Source of the DNA: Plasmopara viticola
Lineage: Eukaryota; Oomycota; Peronosporomycetes; Peronosporales; Peronosporaceae
NCBI GenBank assembly: GCA_001695595.3
Contig: MBPM02000079.1
Span: forward strand, 186,001 to 250,000
Reading direction: 5' to 3'
DNA: 64,000 nt
Shown: positions 33,403 through 46,130 of the stretch, in pieces
How positions within the stretch are numbered: the first letter of the stretch is position 1
How the letters are laid out: each line of letters begins with the position of its first letter
The notes under the pieces: model-generated
Told to the model about the DNA's origin: nothing
The model's database searches: none
Seen by the model: only the letters and a program-made list of their open reading frames with translations
Program-made: the position numbers and the translations under genes

Positions 33403-35503
33403 ACAGATGGTGTTGAGTACACCACTGAAACCATCACTCACTCACTCTTGGATACCAACGTATTGAAGGGAAGTTCAGACTGAATTTTCGTGGGACTCGA
33501 CGCACACTCGATATCGAGCTGTCTGGCTCGCAACGTACGTCGATTACGACGATGAGGTAATCCAATTTTGCTTTAGTATCTTCGCTAAAGTATGTCCGCT
33601 CGAGAATTCGTTTTTTCTCAATTCTCTTTTCACCATGTCTAGAAGCCATTCGGAATCAATGTAATGCTTCTTCACGACCTTCGTAACCAATGCCTCTGAT
33701 TCCGGGCTGTCGTGGTCAAAGACATACTCAAGCCAAACAAGCAACGCCGGGTGCGTAAAAAGTTTGTCGCTAGCTTCATGCAGTCGAAGACGAACAAACG
33801 CCTCGTCTTCGCCGACATCCTCCGTTGCCCATTTTTCCAAGAGTGTCGATTCCAGTCCAAAGGCACGATCCATAACATGTGGGTTGGCCGTCTTTATGGA
33901 CATCAAGCTCGCTAATTGTTCCTCAGTCAAGTGACTTCGCAATGCTTTAAGTAAAGCAGCATCTGTCGCATGATGTCGTGCTTCAAACGCAAACCACGTC
34001 TCTAACAGTGGCGCCTCGGTCATGTCTTCGGCTTTCATTTCTGCCAGATCGAGTCCAAGAATGGTAAGCACATCGTTTGTCGACTTTTTTGCATTCTCCC
34101 ACTCGACAAACAGCTTTTCTAATGTGTCCAAAGCAGCTTCGCGCGTGCTCGCGCTCTTTTGCGCGGCCGCGATGACGGTGACAAGGGCCTTGACTTTTAT
34201 GCCACGTTGCTCCCACAAGGTCTTTAACATGCCGGTCACCAATTTCTCGTAGTCGTGTTTCTTTAAAAAAGAATCGGCGTAAGAAAGCCAGACGCTGACA
34301 GCTAAAGAACCTTCAACGGCATGATCGATGACAACAGACGTCACATCTTTGAGGGAGTCGTGTGTTTTTCCCGAGACTACGTCATTAAAGAGCGTTGTCA
34401 TCACCCGATTTCCAATGCTTTCGTTGCGGAGATCGACATTCGTAGCTCCGAGCATTTCAATTAAGCGAACAAGGCCAAATTCTTGCTTTAGCGTACGAAA
34501 CAATTCATCGTAGACTGGCTGATTGTCGAATACATTTTTCCGTGGAAGCTGAAGAGCAAACAAAAGATATGTCTCCAAGAGCGGATTCTTGAAAACATTG
34601 CCCTTGTCGACATCAAGTTTCAAATCACGAAAGACATCTCGCGCACTCTTGGTCGCTGCCCAATCTTTGATTTGAAGGTTATAGTATTTTGTGGCCACAG
34701 CTGCCGTCTTTGGAGACGCTAGACCATCCAGTATAAACGTAGCCAGCTCATGATCGTTATAGTGTGTTTTGAGCTCGCGGAACAAGAAGTCATATGCTTC
34801 GGCAGTGTTTTTGTGGGCGTCAAGGACATTGCTGGCCCACTTTTGATACTGCTCACTTGCAAATAGATTCGTCTCTACCGAATTCTTGTGGAATTTCTCG
34901 AAAACGTGGTTGATCACCTTTTCTTTGTCTAAAGAGAGCGCTGCACGCAGAGTTGGCGCCACATCCTCCACCACCTTTGCATCCTTTGCAAAAACATCAC
35001 CGTTGACCCTTTCCTCCAAGCGGTCAGTGCGGGTCTCCTCCGCTGACAAGGTCCTCATGTGATTTGGGCCTTGAGTATCCACCGCGATCGTGGCCTTAGA
35101 ACTTGCCACGACTGTGAAAGCCGAGAGCAATATAAATTGGCGCAGAAATTTAGGCTGGAGCATTGCTTGACAAATTGGATAATGACAAGACGCGGAGGAC
35201 CAGTTGCTACCTTCGGATGTATATCCAGCTCATAATCATACGGTGCAAAAGCCATGGGTTGATTGTACGCTATCAGATAGGCTGGAAGTGCTAAGCGTGC
35301 CCCCATCTCATTACTCGATTATCTTGAGTTAAGTACGATTAATATAAAGAGAAATAGCGCACTCCTTAATATTGTATAGAGCTTTAAGAGTGATGAGCGA
35401 TCTGGAGTACTGTGTGTGAGCAACTGACCGATCAAATTATATCCAGAGCATCAGATAGTGGCATCATTCCGTTTAATCTGGGAGCCCAAGATCCATACTA
35501 TTG
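33403..35503 (-). repeat. Effector unit 4, separated from units 1-3
   Basis: It carries the same 3' flank (CGATTACGACGATGAG) and 5' flank (ATCCAGAGCATCAGAT) as units 1-3, so it is a fourth copy of the same unit. About 16 kb of inserted elements now separate it from unit 3. Its outer 3' flank is shorter than in the others. Confidence 0.7.
33544..35163 (-). CDS. RxLR-like/EER WY-type secreted effector, copy 4 (539 aa)
   Basis: An intact 539-aa frame starting MLQPK. The signal peptide core is ILLSAFTVVASS. The degenerate RxLR site is RTLS (HMRTLSAEET), followed by DRLEER. WY-like modules follow (NPLLETYLLFALQL, SLAVSVWLSYADSF, APLLETWFAFEARHH, HPALLVWLEYVFDH) and the C-terminus is KQNWITSSS, close to copy 3. 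It is probably translocated into host cells by analogy with RxLR-EER proteins; no target is known. The large inverted repeat beginning 180 bp upstream sits where its promoter should be and could affect expression. Confidence 0.85.
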   Translation of the reverse strand: MLQPKFLRQFILLSAFTVVASSKATIAVDTQGPNHMRTLSAEETRTDRLEERVNGDVFAKDAKVVEDVAPTLRAALSLDKEKVINHVFEKFHKNSVETNLFASEQYQKWASNVLDAHKNTAEAYDFLFRELKTHYNDHELATFILDGLASPKTAAVATKYYNLQIKDWAATKSARDVFRDLKLDVDKGNVFKNPLLETYLLFALQLPRKNVFDNQPVYDELFRTLKQEFGLVRLIEMLGATNVDLRNESIGNRVMTTLFNDVVSGKTHDSLKDVTSVVIDHAVEGSLAVSVWLSYADSFLKKHDYEKLVTGMLKTLWEQRGIKVKALVTVIAAAQKSASTREAALDTLEKLFVEWENAKKSTNDVLTILGLDLAEMKAEDMTEAPLLETWFAFEARHHATDAALLKALRSHLTEEQLASLMSIKTANPHVMDRAFGLESTLLEKWATEDVGEDEAFVRLRLHEASDKLFTHPALLVWLEYVFDHDSPESEALVTKVVKKHYIDSEWLLDMVKRELRKNEFSSGHTLAKILKQNWITSSS

Positions 35504-35755
35504 ATCTCGGGTACTATGGATCTCGGGTTCCCAGATTAAACAGAATGATGCCATTATCCGATGCTCTGGATATGGATCTCGGGTTCCCAGAACCATAGTA
35601 TGGATCTCCTATTCCCAGATTAAGCAGAATGATGCCATTATCTGATGCTCTGGATATATATCTGATCGGTCAGTTGCTCACACACAATACTCCAGATCGC
35701 TCATCACTCTTAAAGCTCGATACAATATTAAGGATTGCGCTGTTTCTATATACAT
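35344..35755. repeat. Inverted repeat with about 155-bp arms upstream of effector copy 4
   Basis: The left arm (about 35344-35503) recurs in reverse complement at about 35604-35755. Both include TTAAGAGTGATGAGCGATC, GAGCAACTGACCGATC, ATCCAGAGCATCAGAT and GGCATCATTC with few differences. The loop holds a third, partial copy (about 35530-35603). The arm is the same 5' flank that lies upstream of the other effector copies. A transcript across it could fold into a long hairpin. Confidence 0.85.
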
Positions 35756-36993
35756 ATTTCTAGGTATGCGCTGTATTTACATTATGATTTCCGGTACAGT
35801 CCAACGATAGCTCGGAATGGATCACATTGGTGGCGCAGATTTGATATACAGCCGCTATCAATATTTTGTCCCAAATGATTGCAGAACGTGAAGCAGTTTT
35901 GAAAAAAAGGTTTTGCTGCTTCGCGATAACGCGCCGCATGGCCTCCTTGGTTTATGTTGACGTGACTGCCAACGAAATTGCCCTTTAGCTAGGATATGGC
36001 AAAACGCGAACATACTATAGCAAGGATACTGTCAATAGAACATAAAGTTTCGCTTTCATGCTAAAAAGCTCGAAACGCATTTAATCGGTATTTGTACTGA
36101 TTAACAGACTAAGGTGCATGTTATGGAAGTATGTTAGAACAAAAATTTTGCGATAGTAAACTTGGTCGCTTATCAAGAAGTACACTTAGGACCACAAACA
36201 CAAAGACTTTTTCGTATAACCAATTTAAAACCGAAGCATGTTCACTATTCGATCATTCATGACTGATCAGTCGTTCATCAAACGATCACACTTCTTCTTG
36301 CACGCCTCCTCTGTGTAAGGTTCTGTATAACTTAGTAAACACCTATTTCCACTTTGCAGTAAATCCAACGCCTTCGCGGATGAATTAAACACCTCGACGT
36401 CTGCCAAGGATCCGGGATTAATCGACACCTATTCACAATCGTCGGACGCGCAGTCTCCGCTGCTAGAAAAACTTGCTGGCTTCTATGGGCCTATTAAGGC
36501 GTATGCATTTGCAGTCTTCCCTGCGACGTCACGGCCTGATTAGTTTTCTAGTGACAGTGAGAATGATGAAGAGAGATTGCCATCGACTATCCAAATGTTT
36601 TTATTGCTGCTAAAGCAGCTTACAATATCGTAACAGCGACACAAAGATGGTCACCTTGGTAATTCAAAGACGGTGGTCTCGTTTCTGACAACTGGGTGAT
36701 GATGTGGCTTTGACGGTGGCTTCGAGAAATGATTCGTTTCGCTTCTTGTCCACCATTAAGCAAGGCTTTTGCAGTTTGATATGGTAAATAATTTGCCCAT
36801 AGCTAATACGTTTTGTTAAAGCTGCAGAGCAAAAAAAAAAAAAATGCTCAAACGCACAGGCAATGGTTTTACATGAAGCCATGCATATGTGATGAAAGCT
36901 GGCAATTGACCTAATTTAAAATACTTTGTATCATTCTACCTATAGTTTCGTATATGAATTACCTATTATTCTATATACATCTGGACGTACTTC
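35756..36993. other. Intergenic stretch, no gene seen
   Basis: About 1.2 kb with short frames only. A 15-A run lies at about 36830-36844. No RNA gene or clear element was found. Confidence 0.45.
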
Positions 36994-37001
36994 TTTTAGT
37001 A

Positions 37002-37332
37002 ATGTAATGTAATGTATTACGTTATCGCGTTGCCAAGTTATGCACGTGCTAGGCTCAGTCTGGCTAGTCCACGGCATAGAGTGGTGTCCGCATACGTCGG
37101 GTCTCGTTCGGCGGGCAGTGCAGCCAGCACCGAGGTCGCGAGGGTCTTCAATCATTTTGCTTAGCTCTGACTTGGTAAGAGCTCAGGTGGCGCCCGGTGC
37201 TGGAGACCGTCGCGTCGAGGGTGAGACTCGTTAGAGACCTGCAGATGCCCGAGAGCACCTGCCCGAAGCGCGCGAGCATTTAGACCCCGCGATTGGAAGG
37301 AGAGCGTCACCCCAACCTTTTCCAAGCTCTTA
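37002..37332 (-). mobile_element. SINE-like repeat, copy 3 (full length)
   Basis: A full copy with a TAATG-type pentanucleotide tail at 37002-37016. An 8-bp TTTTAGTA lies on both sides (36994-37001 and 37333-37340), a probable target duplication. Confidence 0.75.
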
Positions 37333-37340
37333 TTTTAGTA

Positions 37341-40300
37341 TTCGTCAAAATACTTTAGTATACAAACTGGTGTAAAATATCGGTAGAATGCCTGTCGGAT
37401 AAGGAGCCACCATTCTAAAAAGCTCTTTGCAAGAAACGGCTTTAAGTGGTATTTTGAATATGACCGTTGCATAAGACTTAAACTACAAGCAATGAAAGAA
37501 AATAAGTGCTCATGACTTTATTCGAAAAATCAGTTTGGGAATAGTTATGACCAAATAGGCAACAAGTAAGGGCCGATCCTTTTCAAGATGACAGCGAACA
37601 CCGGCACTTAGGACTTCACATCTGTACACAGGCAACATCGATCCCTTCACCAATGACTACGCCTATTTGGCAGGTTGCAACTGCTTTTTGCTGCGTCCAC
37701 GACTAAGCTGCCCCTACAAATGTTTTACCTGTGCCGTCTTCCGGAGATAAGAGTTGGCCTGGCTTTTCACCCTCTAGGGATGCAAAAAAGTCTCAGATCA
37801 ATGACAAAATTGTCGAATTAACACCATCGTGCAAAAGTTAGCCCTAACTGCTACAAGGCACAGTATCCGACCCACCGACTATGCGAAATGCCTCACCTAA
37901 ACGAAAAAAAGTTGATTATTTCTATAATACAGATCCAATCTGAAATGCCCTCGTTAGCGAGGTAGCTTTGATAGAAAATTAGGATGAAGATGGCAAAGTC
38001 AAAAACAACAGCCCAAAAGGATATTTTCTGAGTAGGCCAAGTGGCCGAAGCCGCCGACGGACTGGGCGAGGGCTATTTGACTCGCCCATTGCCAAGTGTC
38101 AACACAAGTTGCCGGCCCGCGAGAAGTCAATCCAATCTCTCGAGAACGGGTTATCAAGGAAGAGAAGAAACTTCTAGATGCGTATAATTTGCCATGGGCC
38201 GAGTATTATTTTTTTCATTTGTGCGCAAGAGGGGTCTTGGACGCCACTTTCTACGCGGTATTAGTGAGGAGGATTAGCTTTTTTGTTTTAGTGCAGCCTT
38301 ACGACGATTATGCGCATGCTTTTAGCACCGCATTAAATCCTATTCCAGATTTTACTTGAGGTCTTTAGAAGTCTATAGGCTTTACTCCTCAGTGCTTACA
38401 CCACTACAGTTTAGCTAGGGGCCTTCTTCGGAATTGCTTGAGCCGTCAAAGTATTATAGCCCAGCACATAACCACGTTGGACGAAGAGCTTTCAGTACGC
38501 GAGCTCTGAGTGCAATTCTTTCACCTGGTGGGTCAAGAATAATTCAGCTCCAAGGTTTTCAACAGCTTTCGTGCTACCAAAATCACGTGCTTAAGATTGT
38601 GCTCGGGGTCAGATCGCGGCTCTCATAAAGCAACTTTGGAATCTCCAGGCCCTCAGTGAGATGACGAGATTGTCTGGTCATATAAAGCAGCTGGATCGAC
38701 TGCTGTACGCCTTAGTACGAGATATCTACGAAATGGTCGGACATTGCTTCTCTTTGCAGAAGGATCCTACTGCTTAAAGTGCACAGCCCTATGTCCAATT
38801 TAGCAATGGCTTGAACACTATCCTTTGCCGCGTAGCCACCATGATTTCCTTATCAGCAATGTCGACCTAGGAGACAGCGCTTTAACAAGATGCTGGGGTA
38901 TTCTCAAAAATTACTCGTGGCTTAGAGCTTAAAGGATCGCAATAACGCTTGATATGTACGTGAAGCATGTTAGAAAGTTTATCATTTCTACTAAGCACAT
39001 TCAGCATCCCTGTCCCATGCTTATGTTAAAAATGATTTGTTCAGCGTGGATAAATCCCTTGTCTTGCTGATTATACACAGCCGATTTTTCGCAAAACTGA
39101 TAAGTTCCATTGAATAAACCGATCTGACACACACACCCTAAGTGGATAAGCTTCTTCGCTCTCCATTCGTCTTAAATATAAAGTCTTTATACTCGAAGAG
39201 ATAGCGAAAGCCTAGTGTGTTCAAGCAACTGTATGAAAAAGTGTTAAGTCCGTCAATACGTGAAATCGTATTGTCGAGTGCCCGTTTGGGACGGATTATC
39301 GTCGACCTCAAGAAGTTAAGGTCTTGATAAATTACCAAGTGTCTATGGTTTAAAAGATGCACCAATACTAGTGGACTGGTACCCCTTATCAGTATTGTAT
39401 TAATTCCTCTCGGCAGCTCTAAGCTACCTAGACTACAACGAGATGATTTGATATTTTCGAGTTGTAATTATACGTAGCCGATAACACAATTACTTTAAAG
39501 TGTTTCAAGCAACACCAATTGGCTTTGTCTCATCCGGCAAAGCCTTGATAAAATTCTGATTCGAGCTTCCGTCCTTCTTGATGACGTCAAAAGCATCCTG
39601 GTGCTGGCTCCCCAGCATCTCCTAATGTTCTCTTTTTAACAGATCTAACAAAGCTTTTGCAAGACCCGCACGGTCCTTTTGGCAAGGCTCTTTGAATGTT
39701 TGTGAGATGTAGCACAGTCCATGCCAGAATTCTTGAAGTCTGCTCGACTTTGATTACTGCTCAAAGAACCTTCGATCATTTTCACCGCAAAGACGCATTC
39801 CTCAATAAGGTCAACTCGTTTATCTGTCCTCACGATATTTATGACTTCTCTCGTGTTCTCTATATTATGACTTCTCTCGTTCTCGTGTTCCAATATGGGT
39901 CTTTCACATCGAGTGATCCCCTTTGAAGCGGTAATGGACACATATATCGTCCAATTGTGTCCAGATAAACGCCGCGGAGGTCGAACAAGTCCAGTAACCG
40001 AACAATTATACGTCGCTGGGCGCTTGACAGCCCGTCACTAAATACTTTTATAACGAATTACAAGAGATATTTGAGCATCGTAAAGGGTGTACTCGCCTCG
40101 TTTATTCCGATACAACGGTTGTGAGCTTTCGAATTAAGCGCACTGTACGGCATACACTTTTTAAATTACACACCCTTCCTCGAAAAGGGAATTTGAAAAT
40201 ATCATTACATTGTTGAGCTTCTAAAAACACAAGATATATGCCATTTTCTGTTCGGCTTTCTTTAGATACACAGAAAAGTGGTAACGAGTTCAAAGATTAC

Positions 40301-43300
40301 CATGTCATTTTTTGCCATTCTAGCGTAGAAGACTTTGATAAGACATTCTGCTTTACACTTGTGATCATTGTCTGCTGACACAGTTATTCGAGCCTTACTT
40401 CCTATTCGGTGGAAATGATAGTGGAAGGTCTCTGAAGACTATGCAATTGCCATATTCTTAAAGAGTTCAGGATCAATGAGCTAAGGTGTGATTCGGTACA
40501 TCTTAGTCCAAGAAGAAGAGAGTACATCGCCAAAAGAAGCTTCCCGCCTATACCTAATAACATTTGAAATACATTCAGCAACTGGCTCAGCCATAACTCA
40601 ATACTTTCGGGTTTCTGATGTTCAGTAGCTCTGACACCTCTCGTTGTATCTTTAATTGAAGCACACCTACCGCAATACAGCGAATCGTTTGTTTGTCACG
40701 GATATTCCTCTTCTTCAAGCATATGATCGTTTGTGACACACGGCGATCAACTCTGCGCGAAAAAGCAGAGCCAAGTCACCCACTTTTGGTATCATATGCT
40801 ACGCACTGTGTTTAGTAGACGTGTTCTCCTTTCCATTTGATATTCGAGCTTTAATAGCCGTGGCAATTGGCAGTTTTGTGTAAGTATGTTACCCACTGTG
40901 TCTTGCTCAACCAAAATATACCATCTTAAGAAAATATTTTTCCCCCAGTTGGTTTATCTCAAGTCATCTGAAGAACTGACTTTATCGCTCTCAGAGTGCT
41001 AGTATTAGCGTTCTCGGTTGAAGGTGCTACTAGCAAAATTTGAAAGAACACTTTGGGATGCTTCAAAGACGTCGTCACGCTTACCTGCGGGGAACTTAAA
41101 GATGAAAACACCATCCGTGCCTTTATGCTAGTCTCGATCGTATGCTTGCTTAGCCTCTCTCATAAAGAAGCCACAAGCATAAAAGAGGTGACAACATGAC
41201 TAAGGGTTTAGGCTTTTCACAATTCAGCTATGCGAGGATTTAGTTGACATCCTTCCCTTGTGCGGCATTGAGCCGTAATATTTTAGTAATTGATGCTACA
41301 GCAGTCTAAATCTTTGAAATTAAAAAGCTCGGAAGCTCATCCAATTGATTGTGTTCTAGATAGTAGAGCCACAGAATACTATACTGCCCAGAGTGTCCGA
41401 ACCATGGACTTTAAATCACATCGTTCAGGCATAAATGCGACAGATGTAGTGAGTAGGCATGACCAAAGAGGTATGCTTGGGCTGTCACGTGTGCCCCACC
41501 ACACGCGGGACTTCACAAAGTTATGTGACGTCACTCATTTATAAGAAGATCACCCTATGCACTTCGTCCTAAGATAGCGCTACAATTTTTGGTTAGAGAT
41601 AAAACATGCTGACTTACATTAAGAGCTATACATTAAAAGCGGCTCAATCGAGTAATTAGATACATATATCAACATCTCTATTTTAGATGAGCCATCTAAA
41701 AACACTCGTTTAGATTTTTTTACAGCAATCTATAATTCTGTCGTCAGTTGAACTGTTCTTTTCGTTAAATTCTGCCAACACGGCACACTACATTTGCGCA
41801 AGGCTAATAGTAGGCTTGAGCTGAGCCTGAGGCCACTATATCTTTTGTAATTTGCCAGCTGACCAACAATCTCAAGTGTCAAAGCTAAGGCAGCTGTTAT
41901 CAACTAAAAACTTTGTCGATTAGAGCGGTATGAGTAAAGCTCACTATTCTCGAGGAAAATGACACCATTTAAAGTCCGCTTCGCTTTTGAGCTTATAAGA
42001 AGCACCGCACTGCTTATGCGGTCAAACTTGCTCTTTATTAAATAATATTCTCTTCGAAATAGCGTACATGAATTGCCACCGACGCACGGCGCCAAAAGCA
42101 GTGTTTTACCAACTATTATATTAAAAATTGTACATCTTTTGAGGTCACGAAAACTCTGGCAATAATGGCGTTAAAACAGTATGACCTGGTGCGTTTAGAG
42201 ATACTACCTAAATGAAGCGACGCGGTAAAGAAAGAGAGGGCTTCTTTCCAAGCGATCTTTCCGACATGCTTATTCGGTAAGACTCCACAAAATATGATCA
42301 CTTATCTAAAGCAAGGCCTACAAGACTCCAATTAGACACTGCATCCCGGACTGCCTACCACGGAGGATGAGAAAACATAATATTTTTGCCAAGAGTATCA
42401 AATTATGCAGCCAACGACAGAGTCAATTTGCTCCTCAAGTGGCTTCGACTTGCAAGGGCTTTTTGGGTCGATTTACTTCTTTTTGGCAATACATAAAACG
42501 GAATCTAGGACGTAAAGCTTCCTAGACCCCGGGTGGTAAGGCTCATATTGTTCGGCCAAACTCTAAGCTCATGACAAATACGACTCTTTGACTCCACAAT
42601 GTTTCACGAAGCCACTTGTCCCTCCCTCTAGCTATTTGTGCAATCTAGAGAGAATATGTCGTACGGAGACAAACACTCTTCGGGTACGTAGCATATAGTG
42701 TTTGCTTGTTTCTGCCAAAGGTACACGCTACGCTTTGCGTAGCCCTGTCTCTATCAAAAGCTCATTTCTGCTCTCAATCTTCATTCTTCAAAAAAATTAT
42801 GAGATTTCTGTGCAAATTTATCCTACAGCTCACCTGAAGGAAAAAGGAATCGAATTTAAAGCTCGTGCATGATATCGTCTAATCGTCATGTTTGAATTGA
42901 TCACTCTTAAAGTAGATGAGCTAATATGTAGATAACCCGCGGCTTATACAACAGGCAGCTAATCTTTTATGTGAAGCGCCTCGACTAAGTTAACAAAATT
43001 GATCAGATCTTGTGTAGCCAAAGAATATTTGCTTTGTGATCGTGTTCTTGTAATACCAGCGGTCATTGAAATGGATGACGCCACCGACCTAACATCATAC
43101 CAATTACATTGCTCTTTCTACAAAACAAACTATGCCGGCTTCCTTACCTTCTAGCGAATTCAGTGTACCCAAGTGATTAAGTCGCAATCCCAAAGGTCGA
43201 GTTTGATCAGTTTCCACTTATGATTATAATTCACCGATTTACCAATAAATAATCTTTAAATCTACTCCAGTCAATCATATTAACTATCGATATTAACAAG

Positions 43301-43734
43301 CTATCGCCAGAATAGTATGCGACGTACTTCCATACGACATCACAAAGTTGTTTGAAAAGCCAGTCTTTGCAAGAAAGTAAGCGGCAATTGCAAATATAAT
43401 ACTGAAGACTCGGATTGGCGAATTTGCTTAAAGGAAGCAGAATGGCATAAAAAGGTAGCTTCTAGCTTTCTCTGTCCTCGACTGTGATCGGCCCAAAGAA
43501 TTATCACATGAGGCCACAAAGATTGAGTTCACCATGTACCAAACCAATAAGATATTTATTTGGCGTTTGGCTGGGCAGAATAGGGACAAATAGTATTGTG
43601 GGCGAAAAAAGAGGCTGGCGTTTACGAGGTGATTGGCACTGCTGATGTCAAAATAAAAGTTTAGTTGAGATTGTAATGCCTTCAGTCCCGATTGTTCAAA
43701 GCACAGATCTGTAGGACCGTCTTTTTTAATTCCA
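37341..43734. other. Gene-poor, decayed stretch
   Basis: About 6.4 kb with no intact gene. Short open pieces (38096-38359; 38595-38775; 39645-39941 minus) have no motif I recognise and are probably ruined retroelement or pseudogene sequence. The only piece with a recognisable motif is the copia-protease-like frame at 41290. Confidence 0.45.
41290..41544 (+). pseudogene. Possible copia protease remnant
   Basis: The 84-codon frame contains CVLDSRATEYY, close to the copia protease block W-x-L-D-S-G-A-T, with the active-site Gly changed to Arg. No gag, integrase or RT block was found beside it. It may be an old, independent copia fragment. The link rests on a single motif. Confidence 0.3.
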
Positions 43735-43744
43735 TTTCTGCTGT

Positions 43745-44065
43745 GTGTATTACGTTATCGCGTTGCCAAGTTATCCACGTGCTAGGCTCAGTCTGGCAAG
43801 TCCACGGCATAAAGTGGTGTCCGCATACGTCGGGTCTAGTTCGGCGGGCAGTGCAGCCAGCACCGAGGTCGTGAGGGTCTTCCATTGTTTTGCTTATCTC
43901 TGACTTGGTAAGAGCCCAGGTGGCGCCCTGGTGCTGGAGACCGTCGCGTCGAGGGTGAGACTCGTTAGAGACCTGCAGATGCCCGAGAGCACCTGCCCGA
44001 AGCGCGCGAGCATTTAGCCCCCGCGCTTGGAAGAAAGGCGTCTTCCCAACCTTTTCCGAAGCCTC
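43745..44065 (-). mobile_element. SINE-like repeat, copy 4 (full length)
   Basis: A full copy with a short tail (GTGTATTACG), flanked by a perfect 10-bp target duplication TTTCTGCTGT (43735-43744 and 44066-44075). Confidence 0.8.
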
Positions 44066-44234
44066 TTTCTGCTGTCCATTAAATTTGTGTATGCCCAGTC
44101 ATCAGGTTGCGCAAGATAGATACGTGCACTTACATTCTAACATCTTAATTGATTGAATGAGACAATTGTGACACGATTAAAATTCATTTGCAAGCCAGGT
44201 TTGCAAATTACTTGGCTTACAAATAACTTTTTAT

Positions 44235-44440
44235 CGTACGCTTAAAAATGAAAGAGTCTCGCTGTTATCGGCATCTTATCGTTAGCTTGACGATCATGAT
44301 CATACGCTAAAAAACGAGAGGGTCTTGCTGTTATCTGGACCATTTCACTTGCTTGGAGCAGTCATGATCATACGCTTAGAAATATACGAGTTTCCTTGTG
44401 ACCTGCATCTTGTAGTTCGCTTAAAAAAAGTCATGCTTTA
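44235..44440 (+). repeat. Short tandem repeat, about 67-bp unit
   Basis: Units begin C(G/A)TACGCT-A-AAA at 44235, 44301 and 44369. Each carries GAG(T/G)-TC-TGTTAT and ends TCATGAT. There are two full and one partial, clearly diverged units. Confidence 0.6.
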
Positions 44441-46130
44441 TTCCACATGAAGTTCTCTTACGCTCGTGATCGGTGCGTAAAACTATCGAGTCGTGGCACC
44501 GCCTCTCGATCTATTTTGGTGATCGTATTTTTATACCGACATGAAATGTTTACATTCGCTCGCTTAAAAAAAGAGCGTATGAGATAAAATTCTGCATGTG
44601 CTTTGTCTTGCTGTGCTATTCGGGCTTGACCTCATGCTATGTCGTTGCAGGTGAGCCGACTGTCATAGACGGTGCTCGCCGTATGTCTGGTGTGGCATAG
44701 TCGACCCGAGGTCGAAGTTTGCGGTTCACTGCCCTTCTGGTATACGTGAGCACCACGAAGTCCGCTGTAATGAGGGTCTGTCATCACGTCTCTTTGCTAG
44801 ACGTCAATGCAGACGTCGGTGCATCAACAGAAGGTCGTGTTAGCACAAATTGGACGCGATGCCGCTCTTAAGCGATTATTGTTTCGTCTTGGATGAGGTT
44901 GGTCTAAAGTAGACATATCTTAAAAAAATAATGCTCGGGTTTATAACATTGTGGTATCAAGGCCGCTAAGGTAAAAGCCACGATAAGTCTGGCGTCTCTT
45001 TCACCCGTAAATGCTCAACCTATGCTGAACGAAATGCTCATGGCTGGGCTCGAGAAGACCTTTTCGACCGATGACAGTGATCGTAAGGTCGTAAGAACCA
45101 CCAACTTTTTATCTGCTTGGTGAAGTGATCGTACAAAACACATAGAACTCGCTTCATGCAAGACGCAAACTGCGATTTTTGAAAGATTTATTGGTACCAT
45201 ATCTTCTTTTGTCGAAATAGCGTTAGGATGTGGCCTTATCAGACCCGCCTTTGGCGCTATTACCTGAAAGAAATGTAGGTCATACAATCGACCTGGCTTC
45301 AAAGACCAAATAGTACCTGACTCGTCGATGGCTCTTTTTAATTGAGTAGTGTGACGATTGTTTAAAAAGAAGCCTCCTACCGAGCTGACATTCTGTGTCT
45401 AACATTTAAATAGACAGTGGCGCAATTGAAACGCATAATCGCCGTGCGCAATTGCTTCTACGAAATTGGACTAAAGAAGACTCTGGTCACTGAAGTCTCC
45501 TTTGCGCCTTCGAATTTTGGCTCGGTATGTTTGCACAAAACCGCTTGGTTGATCCTGTATTCTCTTGTTGATTTGCTTCTGTCTAGAGATAAACATAATT
45601 GTGTTCATGACAGAAGTTTTTTTGCACTGGTTGCACAAAGCTCTTTTATGGTCTTAGTCCAAAAATCTTTAAGAGAGCCAATTTGAGTGTGACTTGATAC
45701 CCTTCAGTGCGGACGAAAAAGTGTTGTACAATATTCGCTCTGCATGTAGAATTGGTTCTTCCAATGAGCAAAAGTAAGGTTTTCTTTTGCATGAGATGCT
45801 GATGCTGAGTGAGCAAAGAACGTTTTTTTCCACATAATATGATGAGCGTAACGGTGACTGAGAACAATCCACAGGTCACAAGAAAGACGCCACAAGTCGA
45901 AGACTACAATGTATGTTGAGACTAAGTCGAAGCTACAACAACGAGTGACACGCACCGAGGCCTGGAGTCTTTAGATTGTTACATAAACGTTAGCGTTGCC
46001 CCCTACCAAAACGCTGACGTGAGCTTAACGGCTGCTACAGCAAGCACTCCACAGTCGCCATCTAGTCACGGCAATCCTTGCAGGAAACTCAAGAGCTATC
46101 TAGTCTTAAACTCTATGCTACTATTCGCTC
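44441..46130. other. Intergenic stretch with a possible LTR/primer-site edge
   Basis: No gene was recognised. TGGTATCAAGGCC at 44952-44964, just after TTATAACATTG, resembles the tRNA-Met type primer site of copia elements (TGGTATCAGAGCC in plants). No gag or pol was found downstream. The frame at 45417-45686 has no motif. Confidence 0.35.

Noticed and set aside
38096..38359. An 87-codon frame as a gene
   Set aside because: No motif, no start context and decayed sequence on both sides.
39138..39365. Possible Ty3/gypsy reverse transcriptase piece (TISRIDGLNTFS)
   Set aside because: Only a faint likeness to the PLPRIDELL block and no neighbouring RT motifs; not enough to annotate.
44235..44440. 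CRISPR-like spacing of repeats
   Set aside because: The units are diverged direct repeats without constant repeat/spacer alternation, and the genome is eukaryotic.
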